Shown here one piece after another: positions 1 to 7,487 of a stretch of 64,000 nucleotides of DNA. Below the pieces are notes generated by a model, which saw only the letters and a list, made by a program, of their open reading frames with translations, made no database searches and was not told the DNA's origin. Made by a program: the position numbers and the translations under genes. Numbering within the stretch: the first letter of the stretch is position 1; each line of letters opens with the position of its first letter. This DNA is from Burkholderia ambifaria AMMD (lineage in GTDB: Bacteria; Pseudomonadota; Gammaproteobacteria; Burkholderiales; Burkholderiaceae): assembly GCF_000203915.1 (NCBI RefSeq), contig NC_008390.1, positions 1,798,001 through 1,862,000 of the forward strand, written 5' to 3'.

Positions 1-270
1 AAGCGCGACGAGATAGGCCGTGCGCGGTCCGAATCGGCTTAGCACGGTTGCGGACAACGGCGCACCGATGATCGAGGCAGCCATGAAGAGCGTGGTGTTC
101 CATGCGTAATACTCGAGACCACCAATGTCGCGCACGACCGAGGGCAGGATCGTCGTCGCGATGTAGATGTTGATCGCATGCAGCGCGACTCCGCCTGCGA
201 GCGCGATCGAGCGCAAGCCGTTGCGCCCGGACAGGAGCTCTCCCCACGAGGGGGCGGTAATGGAATTCAT
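1..270 (-). CDS. MFS transporter, N-terminal part (runs off left edge)
   Basis: Only the first 90 codons are in the window. The ATG lies 38 bases after the stop of the upstream VOC gene on the same strand, so it is probably the last visible gene of the azapteridine-like operon. The visible part has a short cytoplasmic N-terminus, a first hydrophobic segment ending in a TILPSVVRDIGG-type loop typical of DHA-type MFS proteins, and a second segment followed by SRFGPRTAYLV, which resembles MFS motif A. From its position I infer that it exports the cluster product. Toxoflavin clusters use a separate RND-type toxFGHI exporter, so an MFS pump would be a difference. The full length and subfamily cannot be judged here. 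Confidence 0.75.
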   Translation of the reverse strand, partial: MNSITAPSWGELLSGRNGLRSIALAGGVALHAINIYIATTILPSVVRDIGGLEYYAWNTTLFMAASIIGAPLSATVLSRFGPRTAYLVAL

Positions 271-308
271 AGGCTATCTCGTCGGTTGCTGGGTTCGGTG
301 TGTCAGGA

Positions 309-1166
309 TCACGGCAGATGTTGCGAGATCAGTTGCGGATTGCTCTCGAGCATCTCGATCTCCGGCGAATAGACTTCGATCTCGAGCCCGTCAGGATCCT
401 GGAAATAGAACGCGGTGCGCACGCGATCGGGGCCCACGTGATAGCCGGGCGCAGGCCCGTTGCCTTTGACGACCCGGATACCGCCACCCGCCTCGACGCG
501 CGCGGCGATCGTCTTCACGCCTTCCGGGTCGGCACGCACGCCGATGTGATAGCCAGGCGGGTAGGCAACGGTATTCGCCTGCTCGATGAACAGATCGAAG
601 CCGTTCAGTTCCATGACGACCTTCTTCGGACCGAGGTTGTAACAATAGGATGCTCCGAGGATTCGGCGGTAGAAGTCGACCGACCGGGTCAGGTCGCGCG
701 CGAGGATGTTGACGTGGTTTACGCGCAGCTCGAGCGGACGGCATTGTTCGGCCGCATCACGTAGCCGGCGCCACATCTTGATGCATGCGGTAAACGTCGC
801 GAAGCTCGCGAGCCAGTCTCGCGCGACCTCGGGCGACGCATCGGCTGTCTTCAGCACGAGCGCGAACGGATAGCAGAATGCACCCACATTGCTTCCGGGC
901 CAGATCGCCGGCGCCTCAGCCGCATGGCCGGTCGCATCGATGCGAATCTGGGCGGCCGCCGTTCGGCCGGCCGGGCGGCCGCACTCGCTGTGTGCTGCGG
1001 TCGATGCCGAGCGCGACAGCATGAACACGCCGTCGGGCACGCAGCCATCTGTCTGCGGCGGGCGCAGCGAATAGCCGGCTGCCGTGCATTGTGCGGAAAG
1101 CGTGCATGTGAGCCGCTCCGCATCCGCGGCCGAGGCGTCGAGATTGATCAGTTCGAAAACGAGCAT
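309..1166 (-). CDS. Two-part protein with C-terminal VOC (glyoxalase/dioxygenase fold) domain
   Basis: A 285-residue protein. Residues about 145-270 form one VOC module. It has NHVNI with H151, GYHIGV with H207 and DPDGLEIEV with E264, which fits the usual His/His/Glu metal triad of the glyoxalase/extradiol dioxygenase superfamily. Residues 1-140 match no family I recognise and could be a degenerate partner VOC domain or a lid. The gene starts 2 bases after the stop of the methyltransferase gene, so it belongs to the same operon. VOC metalloenzymes include the toxoflavin-degrading enzyme TxDE/TflA. In this context the protein may therefore be a self-resistance enzyme or a ring-tailoring enzyme. 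The fold assignment is firm but the role is inference. Confidence 0.75.
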   Translation of the reverse strand: MLVFELINLDASAADAERLTCTLSAQCTAAGYSLRPPQTDGCVPDGVFMLSRSASTAAHSECGRPAGRTAAAQIRIDATGHAAEAPAIWPGSNVGAFCYPFALVLKTADASPEVARDWLASFATFTACIKMWRRLRDAAEQCRPLELRVNHVNILARDLTRSVDFYRRILGASYCYNLGPKKVVMELNGFDLFIEQANTVAYPPGYHIGVRADPEGVKTIAARVEAGGGIRVVKGNGPAPGYHVGPDRVRTAFYFQDPDGLEIEVYSPEIEMLESNPQLISQHLP

Positions 1167-1168
1167 GG

Positions 1169-2305
1169 TTAGGCCTCACTGGCGGGACGTTCACCGATGA
1201 GTAGCGTGTAGCGGCCGATCGACTGCTCGCTGACGACGAGCCCGTTGTCGCGCACGATGCTGGAGATCCACGGTGTCGGATGCAACTCGCCGTGATTGGT
1301 GTTCACCAGCATATGCAGTGAAAAATCGGCGGATAGCGCAGGCGTGACGCGGTCGTCGTGCATCGTCATCGTGAGAATCAACAGTGCGCCACCCGGCTTC
1401 ACCAGGCCAGCCGCATGGCCGATTACCACACGTGCCTCCCGGTCGTCGAAGTAGTGCAGGCAATCGTTGAGCATCGCGACATCCGCCATAGCGCCGTCGA
1501 AACTACGCGTATCAAGCAGGTTTTTCTCGAAAAACTCGATGCGGTCGCCAAGGCCGTAAGCGTGGATGGTCTTGTGCGCAGCGTCGCGCGTCGTCGGCAG
1601 ATCCCAGATCTGGCCCGTCAACTGCGCGTGGCGGCGCAGCACGTGTGCGAGATACGTGCCGTGGCCGCCCCCGAGATCGACTACGGTGCGCGCCTGCGCG
1701 AATACCCCGAGCTCGCTCACGACATCGACCATCGGCTGGCTCAGGCGCACCATCGCATCGTTGAACGCTTCGCGTGCGCGCGTGTCATGCGCGAACCGGC
1801 TCTCCTGCTGAAACGCGAGCGGCATGTCGCTGCGCAGGATTTCCCCGAGGCGCGGCCAGTTGTCCCATTGCAACTGCTGGTGCTCGAGGATCGGGCCGAT
1901 ATAGTCCGCGCTCGCGGTTGTCAGATAGCGCGTGGTTAGCGCCGTGTTGCGAAACGCGTCGTTGTCCTTCGTCAGCAGGCCGAGCGCAACGAGTGCGTGC
2001 AGCAGGATTGCTGCCTTGCCCTCGACGAGGCCGAGACTCGCTGCGACTTCGGCTGACGTGCTGCTCACTTGCGTGAGATCGAACAGCTTGTCGGCGACGG
2101 CGTAATGCAGGATCGCAGATTGTCGGTATTGATCGGACAGTTTTACCAGATCGGCGGCCGAATTCAATGTCGATGGCGTCTGGTCTTCGGTCGAATCGTA
2201 GATGGTCTCCACTGCGGGCACGTCCATTGCTGTCCTCGGTTGATGGGGTTCTGAAATAAGGCAGTTCGCGACGATGCGCAGGCGTGAGATCGATTTCGCG
2301 TTCAT
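1169..2305 (-). CDS. SAM-dependent O-methyltransferase-family enzyme (dimerisation plus methyltransferase_2 domains)
   Basis: A 378-residue protein. An N-terminal winged-helix dimerisation domain occupies about residues 50-130. The C-terminal Rossmann methyltransferase domain carries VVDLGGGHGTYL as the SAM-binding motif I, followed by an acidic WDLP strand, LNDCLHYFDD and KPGGALLIL. This layout is that of caffeate or acetylserotonin O-methyltransferases and of the phenazine N-methyltransferase PhzM. The ATG at 2305 overlaps the TGA of the SUMF1 gene in an ATGA, which favours this start, although an internal ATG at residue 27 precedes the conserved region. No such enzyme is part of the classical toxABCDE set. 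It may therefore methylate an O or ring N of a different azapteridine product. The substrate is unknown. Confidence 0.85.
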   Translation of the reverse strand: MNAKSISRLRIVANCLISEPHQPRTAMDVPAVETIYDSTEDQTPSTLNSAADLVKLSDQYRQSAILHYAVADKLFDLTQVSSTSAEVAASLGLVEGKAAILLHALVALGLLTKDNDAFRNTALTTRYLTTASADYIGPILEHQQLQWDNWPRLGEILRSDMPLAFQQESRFAHDTRAREAFNDAMVRLSQPMVDVVSELGVFAQARTVVDLGGGHGTYLAHVLRRHAQLTGQIWDLPTTRDAAHKTIHAYGLGDRIEFFEKNLLDTRSFDGAMADVAMLNDCLHYFDDREARVVIGHAAGLVKPGGALLILTMTMHDDRVTPALSADFSLHMLVNTNHGELHPTPWISSIVRDNGLVVSEQSIGRYTLLIGERPASEA

Positions 2306-3291
2306 CGCGACTCCACGAGCCGGAAACCCATTGCATAGATGTCGCGCTGATAGCGCCCGTGGCGTCGCGCGCAGCGCGCTAGATCTCCGAAGCGCGTGAA
2401 GCTGCCGCCGCGCGCGATCCGATAGCTGCCCTGCGTGGAGGAAAGGTCGTCGCTAATCGGATCGCCGCCTGGATACGGGCGATAGTCGTCCGCTACATAT
2501 TCTTCGACGTTGCCGGCGAGGTCATCGACGCCGAACATGCTGCGGCCGAGCGGGAAGATGCCGACAGGGGTGGTCGACAGCGGCCCGGCCTCGACCGTGT
2601 TCGCGGCGCGCGGATCGAACGTGTCACCCCACGGATACTCTGCGCCCGTGCCGCCCGACGCCGCATACTCCCACTCGGCTTCGGTAGGCAGCCGGAAGCG
2701 CCGCCCGGTCGTTTCACTCAACCAGCCCGCGTATGCATCGGCAGCTTCGGGGGGGACCGACCAGACCGGATGGTTCGCGCGCTCGACTGGATAGACGCCG
2801 AACGTCCAGGCGCTCGGCAGCCATGGCGCGCCTGTTTCTTCGAGGAACAGGCGGTATTCGATGTTCGTGACCGGGTAACGCATCATGCGGTATGCGTCGA
2901 GTTCAGCCGTGTAGCGCGGGCATTCCTTCGCGATCCATTCGTCGATCACGCCGACGTGCGCCCACTCTGCGATTACCGTCGGCACGCGCTCGGGATCGGT
3001 GCCGAGCCATGCCCGCGCGGCTGGCACGTCGCACATCAGTGGACTGAGCGCTCGGATGCGCGGATCGCCTGCGATTCCGAGCAGCGTACCCGCCGCATAG
3101 CGCTGCTCGAACGGCGCATCCGGATCCTCGGCGATTCCGATCCACTGCGCGGCCGTCATGCATAGCAAGTCGACATGCGTCGAGAAGACTGTTGCGCTCG
3201 TGCGTGCAACGAACAGATTGTCCGGTAGCGCCATCGCTGCGCGATCGCTGAGACGGTTGGGGTTATCGGTCAACTTGAGCGTCATGGGCAT
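2302..3291 (-). CDS. SUMF1/FGE-sulfatase domain protein, ToxD-like
   Basis: A 329-residue protein. The C-terminal two thirds is a formylglycine-generating-enzyme fold: YPVTNIEY near 139-146, RLPTEAEWEYAA at 200-211, YPWGDTF at 219-225, DLAGNVEEYV at 257-266 and RIARGGSF at 291-298. True formylglycine-generating enzymes need a close cysteine pair after the GGS motif. Here only C307 is present, so sulfatase activation is unlikely. The N-terminal part, about residues 30-130, has no recognised domain. ToxD of toxoflavin clusters is a SUMF1-domain protein of about this size and sits beside the same partners. The gene starts 9 bases after the preceding methyltransferase gene. The assignment as a ToxD counterpart is by domain and context. 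The reaction is unknown. Confidence 0.8.
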   Translation of the reverse strand: MPMTLKLTDNPNRLSDRAAMALPDNLFVARTSATVFSTHVDLLCMTAAQWIGIAEDPDAPFEQRYAAGTLLGIAGDPRIRALSPLMCDVPAARAWLGTDPERVPTVIAEWAHVGVIDEWIAKECPRYTAELDAYRMMRYPVTNIEYRLFLEETGAPWLPSAWTFGVYPVERANHPVWSVPPEAADAYAGWLSETTGRRFRLPTEAEWEYAASGGTGAEYPWGDTFDPRAANTVEAGPLSTTPVGIFPLGRSMFGVDDLAGNVEEYVADDYRPYPGGDPISDDLSSTQGSYRIARGGSFTRFGDLARCARRHGRYQRDIYAMGFRLVESR

Positions 3292-3300
3292 CCACTCGCG

Positions 3301-3993
3301 TCACTCGGGTCTGGTTTTGCAGACGGTCATCACCAGGTAGTGCAGGCCGCACCTCGACCGTGGCACCCGCTGGCTGTCGACGGGAACGAAATTTGCAGTG
3401 CGAAGCAATTCGGAGAGCTCGGACTCGGAAAATTCGCGATAGAGGCGCTGTGCGTGATTTTCGTAGAGTCGGCCAGGCCCGTCGGATTCGAACACCGATA
3501 TCGTGAAGAGGCCGTCCGGACGCAGCAGGGCGTGGACGTGCGCGAGATACGTACGATACGCGTCCGGATGCTGGTGGTGCAGGCAACCATTGTCGAGCAC
3601 ACCGTCAAAGCCGGCCGAACCTTCGAGTTCGATCATGGGGCACGTGTGGAAGCGCACGCGTTCGCCCCAGCGCTGCGCAAGTTGCGTCCACTCGGGCGAC
3701 TCGACGAGGTCGACTGCCGTCACCCGGTGCCCGTGCTCGAGGAAGTACGCGGTATCGCGGCCGCGGCCCGCGCCCGCATCCAGGATGTCGGCGGGCGCGC
3801 CCAGATGCGCGTGCAGGATCGCGCTCGCCACGCGCATCGCCGTCTCATCGGTCCAGACGTCGCGGCCGTCCCGATAGCTTGACACGAAATCCGAGTGCAG
3901 CACCGCCGCGTATTCAGGCGGCGTCGCGAGCGGGCTCTCCACGGGAGCGATCGTGCGCTGCGCGTCGATGTAGTACGCTTCGGCTGCGTTCAT
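3301..3993 (-). CDS. Class I SAM-dependent methyltransferase, ToxA-like candidate
   Basis: A 230-residue protein. SAM motif I reads ILDAGAGRGRDTAYF near residues 72-86, the acidic strand is VTAVDL, and DGVLDNGCLHHQHP follows where the post-motif loop is expected. The product therefore binds SAM. I chose the ATG at 3993 because it overlaps the TGA of the WD40 gene as ATGA. The longer open frame to 4119 would run into that gene. In toxoflavin clusters ToxA is a small class I methyltransferase that N-methylates the azapteridine twice. This gene has the right size and neighbours for that role. Sequence identity with ToxA could not be measured here, so the equivalence is inferred. Confidence 0.85.
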   Translation of the reverse strand: MNAAEAYYIDAQRTIAPVESPLATPPEYAAVLHSDFVSSYRDGRDVWTDETAMRVASAILHAHLGAPADILDAGAGRGRDTAYFLEHGHRVTAVDLVESPEWTQLAQRWGERVRFHTCPMIELEGSAGFDGVLDNGCLHHQHPDAYRTYLAHVHALLRPDGLFTISVFESDGPGRLYENHAQRLYREFSESELSELLRTANFVPVDSQRVPRSRCGLHYLVMTVCKTRPE

Positions 3994-5687
3994 GCGCGCT
4001 CCAGTGGGACGCGGTACACGTTTCCGTCGTACGAGCTGGCGACGAACGCCTGCGTGGCCGGATCGTAAGCGAGCGACGACACACCCGCCGTTGTCACGCA
4101 CCCGTCGAGCGTCCAGCATCCGTCGATACGGTCGTAGACGGCAACGCGGCCGTTGTAACTTCCCGTCGCGACGTAGCGGCCATCATTGCTCGCCGCGACG
4201 CACTTGATCGAGCGCGTGTGCGGGGTCGCGATCACCTCCGCGCGATGGTCGGGCGACCAGATTCGTAGCTTCAGATCCCGGCTCACCGACGCGAAGTAGC
4301 CTTCGCCGAGGCCCGCGCAACCGTTGGCGATCTTGTCGTGCGCGCGCTTGATTTCGAACACCGGCTCGAGTGTCGAGGCGCGATACCAGCATGCCGATGC
4401 GTCGGCGGCGACCGAGAAAATCAGATCGCCGGAGATCGCGATACCCTTGACCGCGTTTGCGTGCAGCGGCAGATCGGTGACGTGCGTGGCCCGAGTGCCG
4501 TCGATGCGCAGCACGATACCTTCGCCCCTATACGTGCCGATCACCGCGCACGTTGCGCCGCCGCGTTCGAATGCCGCGCCGCAGTTCAGCGGAGAGCGGT
4601 GCCGATGTAATTCGCCGCCGCTGCGTGCATCGAACAGCTTGCCGAGCTGGCCGCCTGTCAGGATCAACTGACCGGCAGGCGCGAGGAAATTGCACAGGCT
4701 GCCCATGCGCGCATGCTCGTGCTGGTCGACACGCACAATGCCCGCATCTCCGATCGTCCACAGATGGCCCTCAAGGGACTGCACCGCGTTCGCACCATGT
4801 GTCGGCTGCAACTCGAGCCCATCCCAGTGCTCGGTTTTCCAGTTGTAACGGTGATAGCGCGAATGGAACGTCGAGAACACGATGTGCTCGTCGCCTTGGA
4901 ACGAACAGGAGCGCGGCCACACCTCGGGCGGTAGCGCCGCGCCGCCGAGCGCCTGCGGTTCGCCGGCCGCGCCGATTTTCCAGAGCCGCATCGTGCAGTC
5001 GTAAGACAGCGATACGAGCAAGCCTCGATCGATGTCGAGCACGAGACGCTTCACGCCGGCATCGTGCGCGTCGATCGTCGCGCGTGTGCCGTCGACGCCG
5101 ATCGCAATGATCGCGCCTTCGTCGTTGCCCGCAAAGATGCGCCCGTCCGCGGCGATCGCGATCGTGTCGGTTTCGATGCCGTCGAGGTTGATGTCGGCGA
5201 CGAGGGCGTTCTTGGCGAGCGACCAGCGCTTGATCGTGCCGTCGTCGCTCGACGATACGATTTCGTTGGCGCCACGCATCCATTCGACCGAAATGACGTC
5301 GGCGGTGTGGCCGCCGAACGTGTGCAGCAGCTTGCCGGCGAAGTCGTACACCCGCACGCGGTGATCGCGCGAAGCGGTCGCGACGAGCGGCTCGTCCGGG
5401 TGGAACGCGCTCATTTCGACGTCGTCCTCCTGGTCGGCGAACACGGCGACGAGCCGCAGATCGGGCACGGTCCAGAGGCGAGCGCTGTAATCGGACGACG
5501 ACGTGACGACGTATGCGCCGTCCGGTGAAAACGCCCCCTGGTTTGCGAGGTGGTCGTGCATCGCGCGAGCCAGCGGACGCAGGGTTTTCGCGTCCCACAG
5601 GATGACCTGATTGTCGTAACCGGCCGTCAGAACGTACTGGTCGCGGTGCGCAGCAATTCCGCTGATCGGTGCGCGGTGGGCGATCAT
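3990..5687 (-). CDS. WD40-repeat protein, ToxC-like
   Basis: A 565-residue protein made almost entirely of WD40 blades. Repeated strand-d motifs include VILWDAKT, ARLWTVPD, RVYDFAGK, IKRWSLAK, MRLWKIGA, LRIWSPDH and VAVYDRID, enough for one or two beta-propellers. The start at 5687 overlaps the GTP cyclohydrolase stop as ATGA, and its own stop overlaps the next ATG, so it is translationally coupled on both sides. The longer open frame upstream lies on top of the cyclohydrolase gene and was discarded. WD40 proteins are rare in bacterial biosynthetic operons, but ToxC of toxoflavin clusters is one. The function in that pathway is not settled. A scaffold or a catalytic beta-propeller are both possible. 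Confidence 0.88.
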   Translation of the reverse strand: MIAHRAPISGIAAHRDQYVLTAGYDNQVILWDAKTLRPLARAMHDHLANQGAFSPDGAYVVTSSSDYSARLWTVPDLRLVAVFADQEDDVEMSAFHPDEPLVATASRDHRVRVYDFAGKLLHTFGGHTADVISVEWMRGANEIVSSSDDGTIKRWSLAKNALVADINLDGIETDTIAIAADGRIFAGNDEGAIIAIGVDGTRATIDAHDAGVKRLVLDIDRGLLVSLSYDCTMRLWKIGAAGEPQALGGAALPPEVWPRSCSFQGDEHIVFSTFHSRYHRYNWKTEHWDGLELQPTHGANAVQSLEGHLWTIGDAGIVRVDQHEHARMGSLCNFLAPAGQLILTGGQLGKLFDARSGGELHRHRSPLNCGAAFERGGATCAVIGTYRGEGIVLRIDGTRATHVTDLPLHANAVKGIAISGDLIFSVAADASACWYRASTLEPVFEIKRAHDKIANGCAGLGEGYFASVSRDLKLRIWSPDHRAEVIATPHTRSIKCVAASNDGRYVATGSYNGRVAVYDRIDGCWTLDGCVTTAGVSSLAYDPATQAFVASSYDGNVYRVPLERA

Positions 5688-6328
5688 TGCAGTTCCTGGC
5701 CGAGGTTGATGGTATGACGGTGCTGGTCGATCTTCGCGCGCAGATAGTCGTGATTCGTTCCGTTGGCAAACACGCCCGTTTGCAGCACGCGGCGGATTCG
5801 GATCCCGTGCTTCTCGAGCTGCGAGGACTTGTCCGGATTGTTGGTGACGAGTGAAATCTCGGTGACGCCGAGCACTCGCAGCATTTGCGCGGCGACGCGG
5901 TAGTCGCGCATGTCTTCGGGGAAGTTCAGTGCGCGGTTTGCGGCGAACGTGTCGAGGCCCTGCAAGATCTGGAGACGGTACGCGTCGAGTTTGTTGTAGA
6001 GCCCGATGCCTCGCCCCTCCTGACGTAGATAGAGCAGGATGCCGCCTTTGCGACCGAACGTTGCGATCGACTCGTCGAGTTGCTCGCCGCAATCGCAACG
6101 TGAGGAGCCGAACACATCGCCTGTCAGGCATTCGGAGTGCATGCGCACGAGCGGTGCGTCGACGAGCGGCTCGAAAACGAGCGCGAGATGCTCGCCGCTG
6201 TCGCACAGTCCGTAGAACGTAACCATTTCGGTATCGAACCGCTGTTGCGCGGTGCGCGGACGAATCGGGACACTGACGCGGGTACGGACGGATGCGCTCA
6301 GCACTGGGGAGATGCGGCCATCATTCAT
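5684..6328 (-). CDS. ribA: GTP cyclohydrolase II, ToxB-like
   Basis: A 214-residue GTP cyclohydrolase II, which converts GTP to 2,5-diamino-6-ribosylamino-4(3H)-pyrimidinone 5'-phosphate, formate and pyrophosphate. The zinc site is C67, C78 and C80 in SECLTGDVFGSSRCDCG. LRQEGRGIGL at 101-110 and SLVTNNPDK at 159-167 are the other family signatures. The length is normal for a free-standing enzyme, and no RibB domain is fused. I chose the ATG at 6328 rather than a TTG 12 bases upstream because GAGG sits about 8 bases before it. It opens the operon and is coupled to a WD40 gene instead of riboflavin genes. This points to a second, dedicated copy feeding an azapteridine pathway, as ToxB does. Confidence 0.92.
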   Translation of the reverse strand: MNDGRISPVLSASVRTRVSVPIRPRTAQQRFDTEMVTFYGLCDSGEHLALVFEPLVDAPLVRMHSECLTGDVFGSSRCDCGEQLDESIATFGRKGGILLYLRQEGRGIGLYNKLDAYRLQILQGLDTFAANRALNFPEDMRDYRVAAQMLRVLGVTEISLVTNNPDKSSQLEKHGIRIRRVLQTGVFANGTNHDYLRAKIDQHRHTINLGQELQ

Positions 6329-6619
6329 GCTACGCCTCAAGGCTATTTAAAATGGAGATACAAATCGCGAGGAATACGGAAGTGGTCGGAATCGTTTGCG
6401 CCCAATACTTGAATTGATTTCAAGGAGATTGCTGCCTATCGGGTTCCACGCGGGTTCCACGCGAACGCTTGATGCGATCGATTGTGCAAAATCGGCGCCG
6501 ATTGCGCATCCGTATCGATTACGGTATCGGCGATTGTCTTTCGACACGCGCGACGGTTCGTTTTCAATCGATTTCGTCTCTGTTGCACGATCGACCGACT
6601 GCCACCGCAGATGCTGCTG
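6329..6619 (-). promoter_or_regulatory. Leader of the azapteridine-like operon; no gene seen
   Basis: The stretch upstream of the cyclohydrolase gene is clearly AT-richer than its surroundings and holds no credible gene. It should carry the promoter of the minus-strand operon. An 11-base tandem duplication of GGGTTCCACGC lies at 6441-6462. I could not fix a -35/-10 pair or a LysR-type site with confidence. Confidence 0.4.
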
Positions 6620-6621
6620 CT

Positions 6622-6785
6622 GGTAGCGCGCTCTTCAAGCCGCGAAGTCGCGACCGCGATCGGTCTGTTTGATTTGCGCTCCGCGCGCTGCGCTGGCGAC
6701 CGTCGTCGGTGTGCTGATCGAAGTGCCGGTAATGCTGGTGGTGCTCATTGCTAACCGGTCGAAAGGCTGGTACGAGCGCATTTGA
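6622..6785 (+). pseudogene. Remnant of ACR3-type arsenite efflux gene (3' end)
   Basis: The last roughly 33 codons before the TGA at 6783-6785 read AALATVVGVLIEVPVMLVV and then end in NRSKGWYERI. This is the conserved last transmembrane segment and tail of ACR3 arsenite permeases. Just upstream, EVATAIGLFDL is in a different frame, so there is at least one frameshift. No start or earlier transmembrane segments remain. It lies in the normal order before an arsH remnant. The family match is by recognition and has not been searched. Confidence 0.65.
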
Positions 6786-6821
6786 ACCAACGACGGAATC
6801 CTTCCGTGACCGGCCGATTGA

Positions 6822-6935
6822 ACGTCGACCTATTACGATCGAGTCGTCGACATGTATCAAGAGCGGGTGAAGTTCACGCTGCTGACGCGGGACATCGACC
6901 CGTATCTGGCCGACCGGTACAGCGAGCGAAAGGGA
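6822..6935 (+). pseudogene. Remnant of arsH (3' part)
   Basis: In one frame the DNA encodes [20 protein letters not shown] and then [15 protein letters not shown]. This matches the C-terminal region of ArsH, an NADPH-dependent flavoprotein of ars operons. A stop lies just upstream at 6819-6821 and the first two thirds of the gene are missing. It follows the ACR3 remnant on the same strand, as in intact ars operons. The open frame continues to 7088 without further similarity. Confidence 0.65.
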
Positions 6936-7029
6936 AAGCGCAAAGGCCTCGTCGACGCGAGTGAATCCGCGCGTGGTCAGAGACCGACAGCCGTCGTGAA
7001 ACGGCTCGGCAGGTACTGCGCGACATCGA

Positions 7030-7287
7030 TTACGGTGCGGGGCGCTTCGTATCGGCAGCCACAAGCACGGCGACCGGCAATGCGGTGAGGCAGCGATCGA
7101 GTCCTATCGCGCCGTTCCGCGCATCGATTTCGTTGCCGTCACAGAGCCCGTCGGCCCACGGCCCGCCGACGTCGCGCGGCAGCACGACCGCCGTATCGCC
7201 CCATTGCGCCGGCTCCACGCGCGGCAACGCAGGCGCTTCGCCCAGCAACCGGCACGCGAGCCGCGTCGCGACCACTGAATAGCCCGG
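7030..7287 (-). pseudogene. Remnant of treY, maltooligosyltrehalose synthase (C-terminus)
   Basis: About 85 codons ending in TAA at 7030-7032 include ATRLACRLLG, PAQWGDTAVVLP and [11 protein letters not shown]. This pattern resembles the C-terminal beta-domain of maltooligosyltrehalose synthase (TreY). The catalytic barrel is absent: upstream the frame runs into the AraC gene region. It appears to be a truncated 3' end left by a rearrangement. The family call rests on recognition of a short region only. Confidence 0.5.
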
Positions 7288-7326
7288 CGGGCTTGGAGCG
7301 GGCGACAAGATGCTGCTCGGAGACGA

Positions 7327-7430
7327 TCCGGCGGGTTGTACGATCCGACGGCATTCGACATCGGCCCCTTCCAGCAAACGCATCGAGCGACCGATCGCCG
7401 GCGGCACGGCGACTATAGCCACACCGATGC
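7327..7430 (-). pseudogene. Possible LysR-regulator fragment
   Basis: A short stretch encodes IGVAIVAVPPAIGRSMRL followed by GADVECRRI. This resembles the penultimate strand and helix of LysR effector domains (a G-hydrophobic-VP-x-S/A pattern). No HTH domain or start remains. It sits between the treY remnant and the AraC gene. The match is too short to be sure. Confidence 0.3.
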
Positions 7431-7487
7431 TCGCGCACGACCGACAGGGGGTAGGGAAGCGCGCCTGGCCGCGTCGCGCCAGTGCTG

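Noticed and set aside
2302..3291. Sulfatase-activating formylglycine-generating enzyme
   Set aside because: The required active-site cysteine pair is missing and no sulfatase gene is present in the window.
6441..6462. An 11-base tandem duplication GGGTTCCACGC
   Set aside because: Two short copies can arise by slippage. No palindrome or regulator fits, so no function is claimed.
6564..7064. A 166-codon minus-strand frame in the graveyard region
   Set aside because: It lies antiparallel to recognisable ACR3 and arsH remnants and shows no similarity to any family I know.
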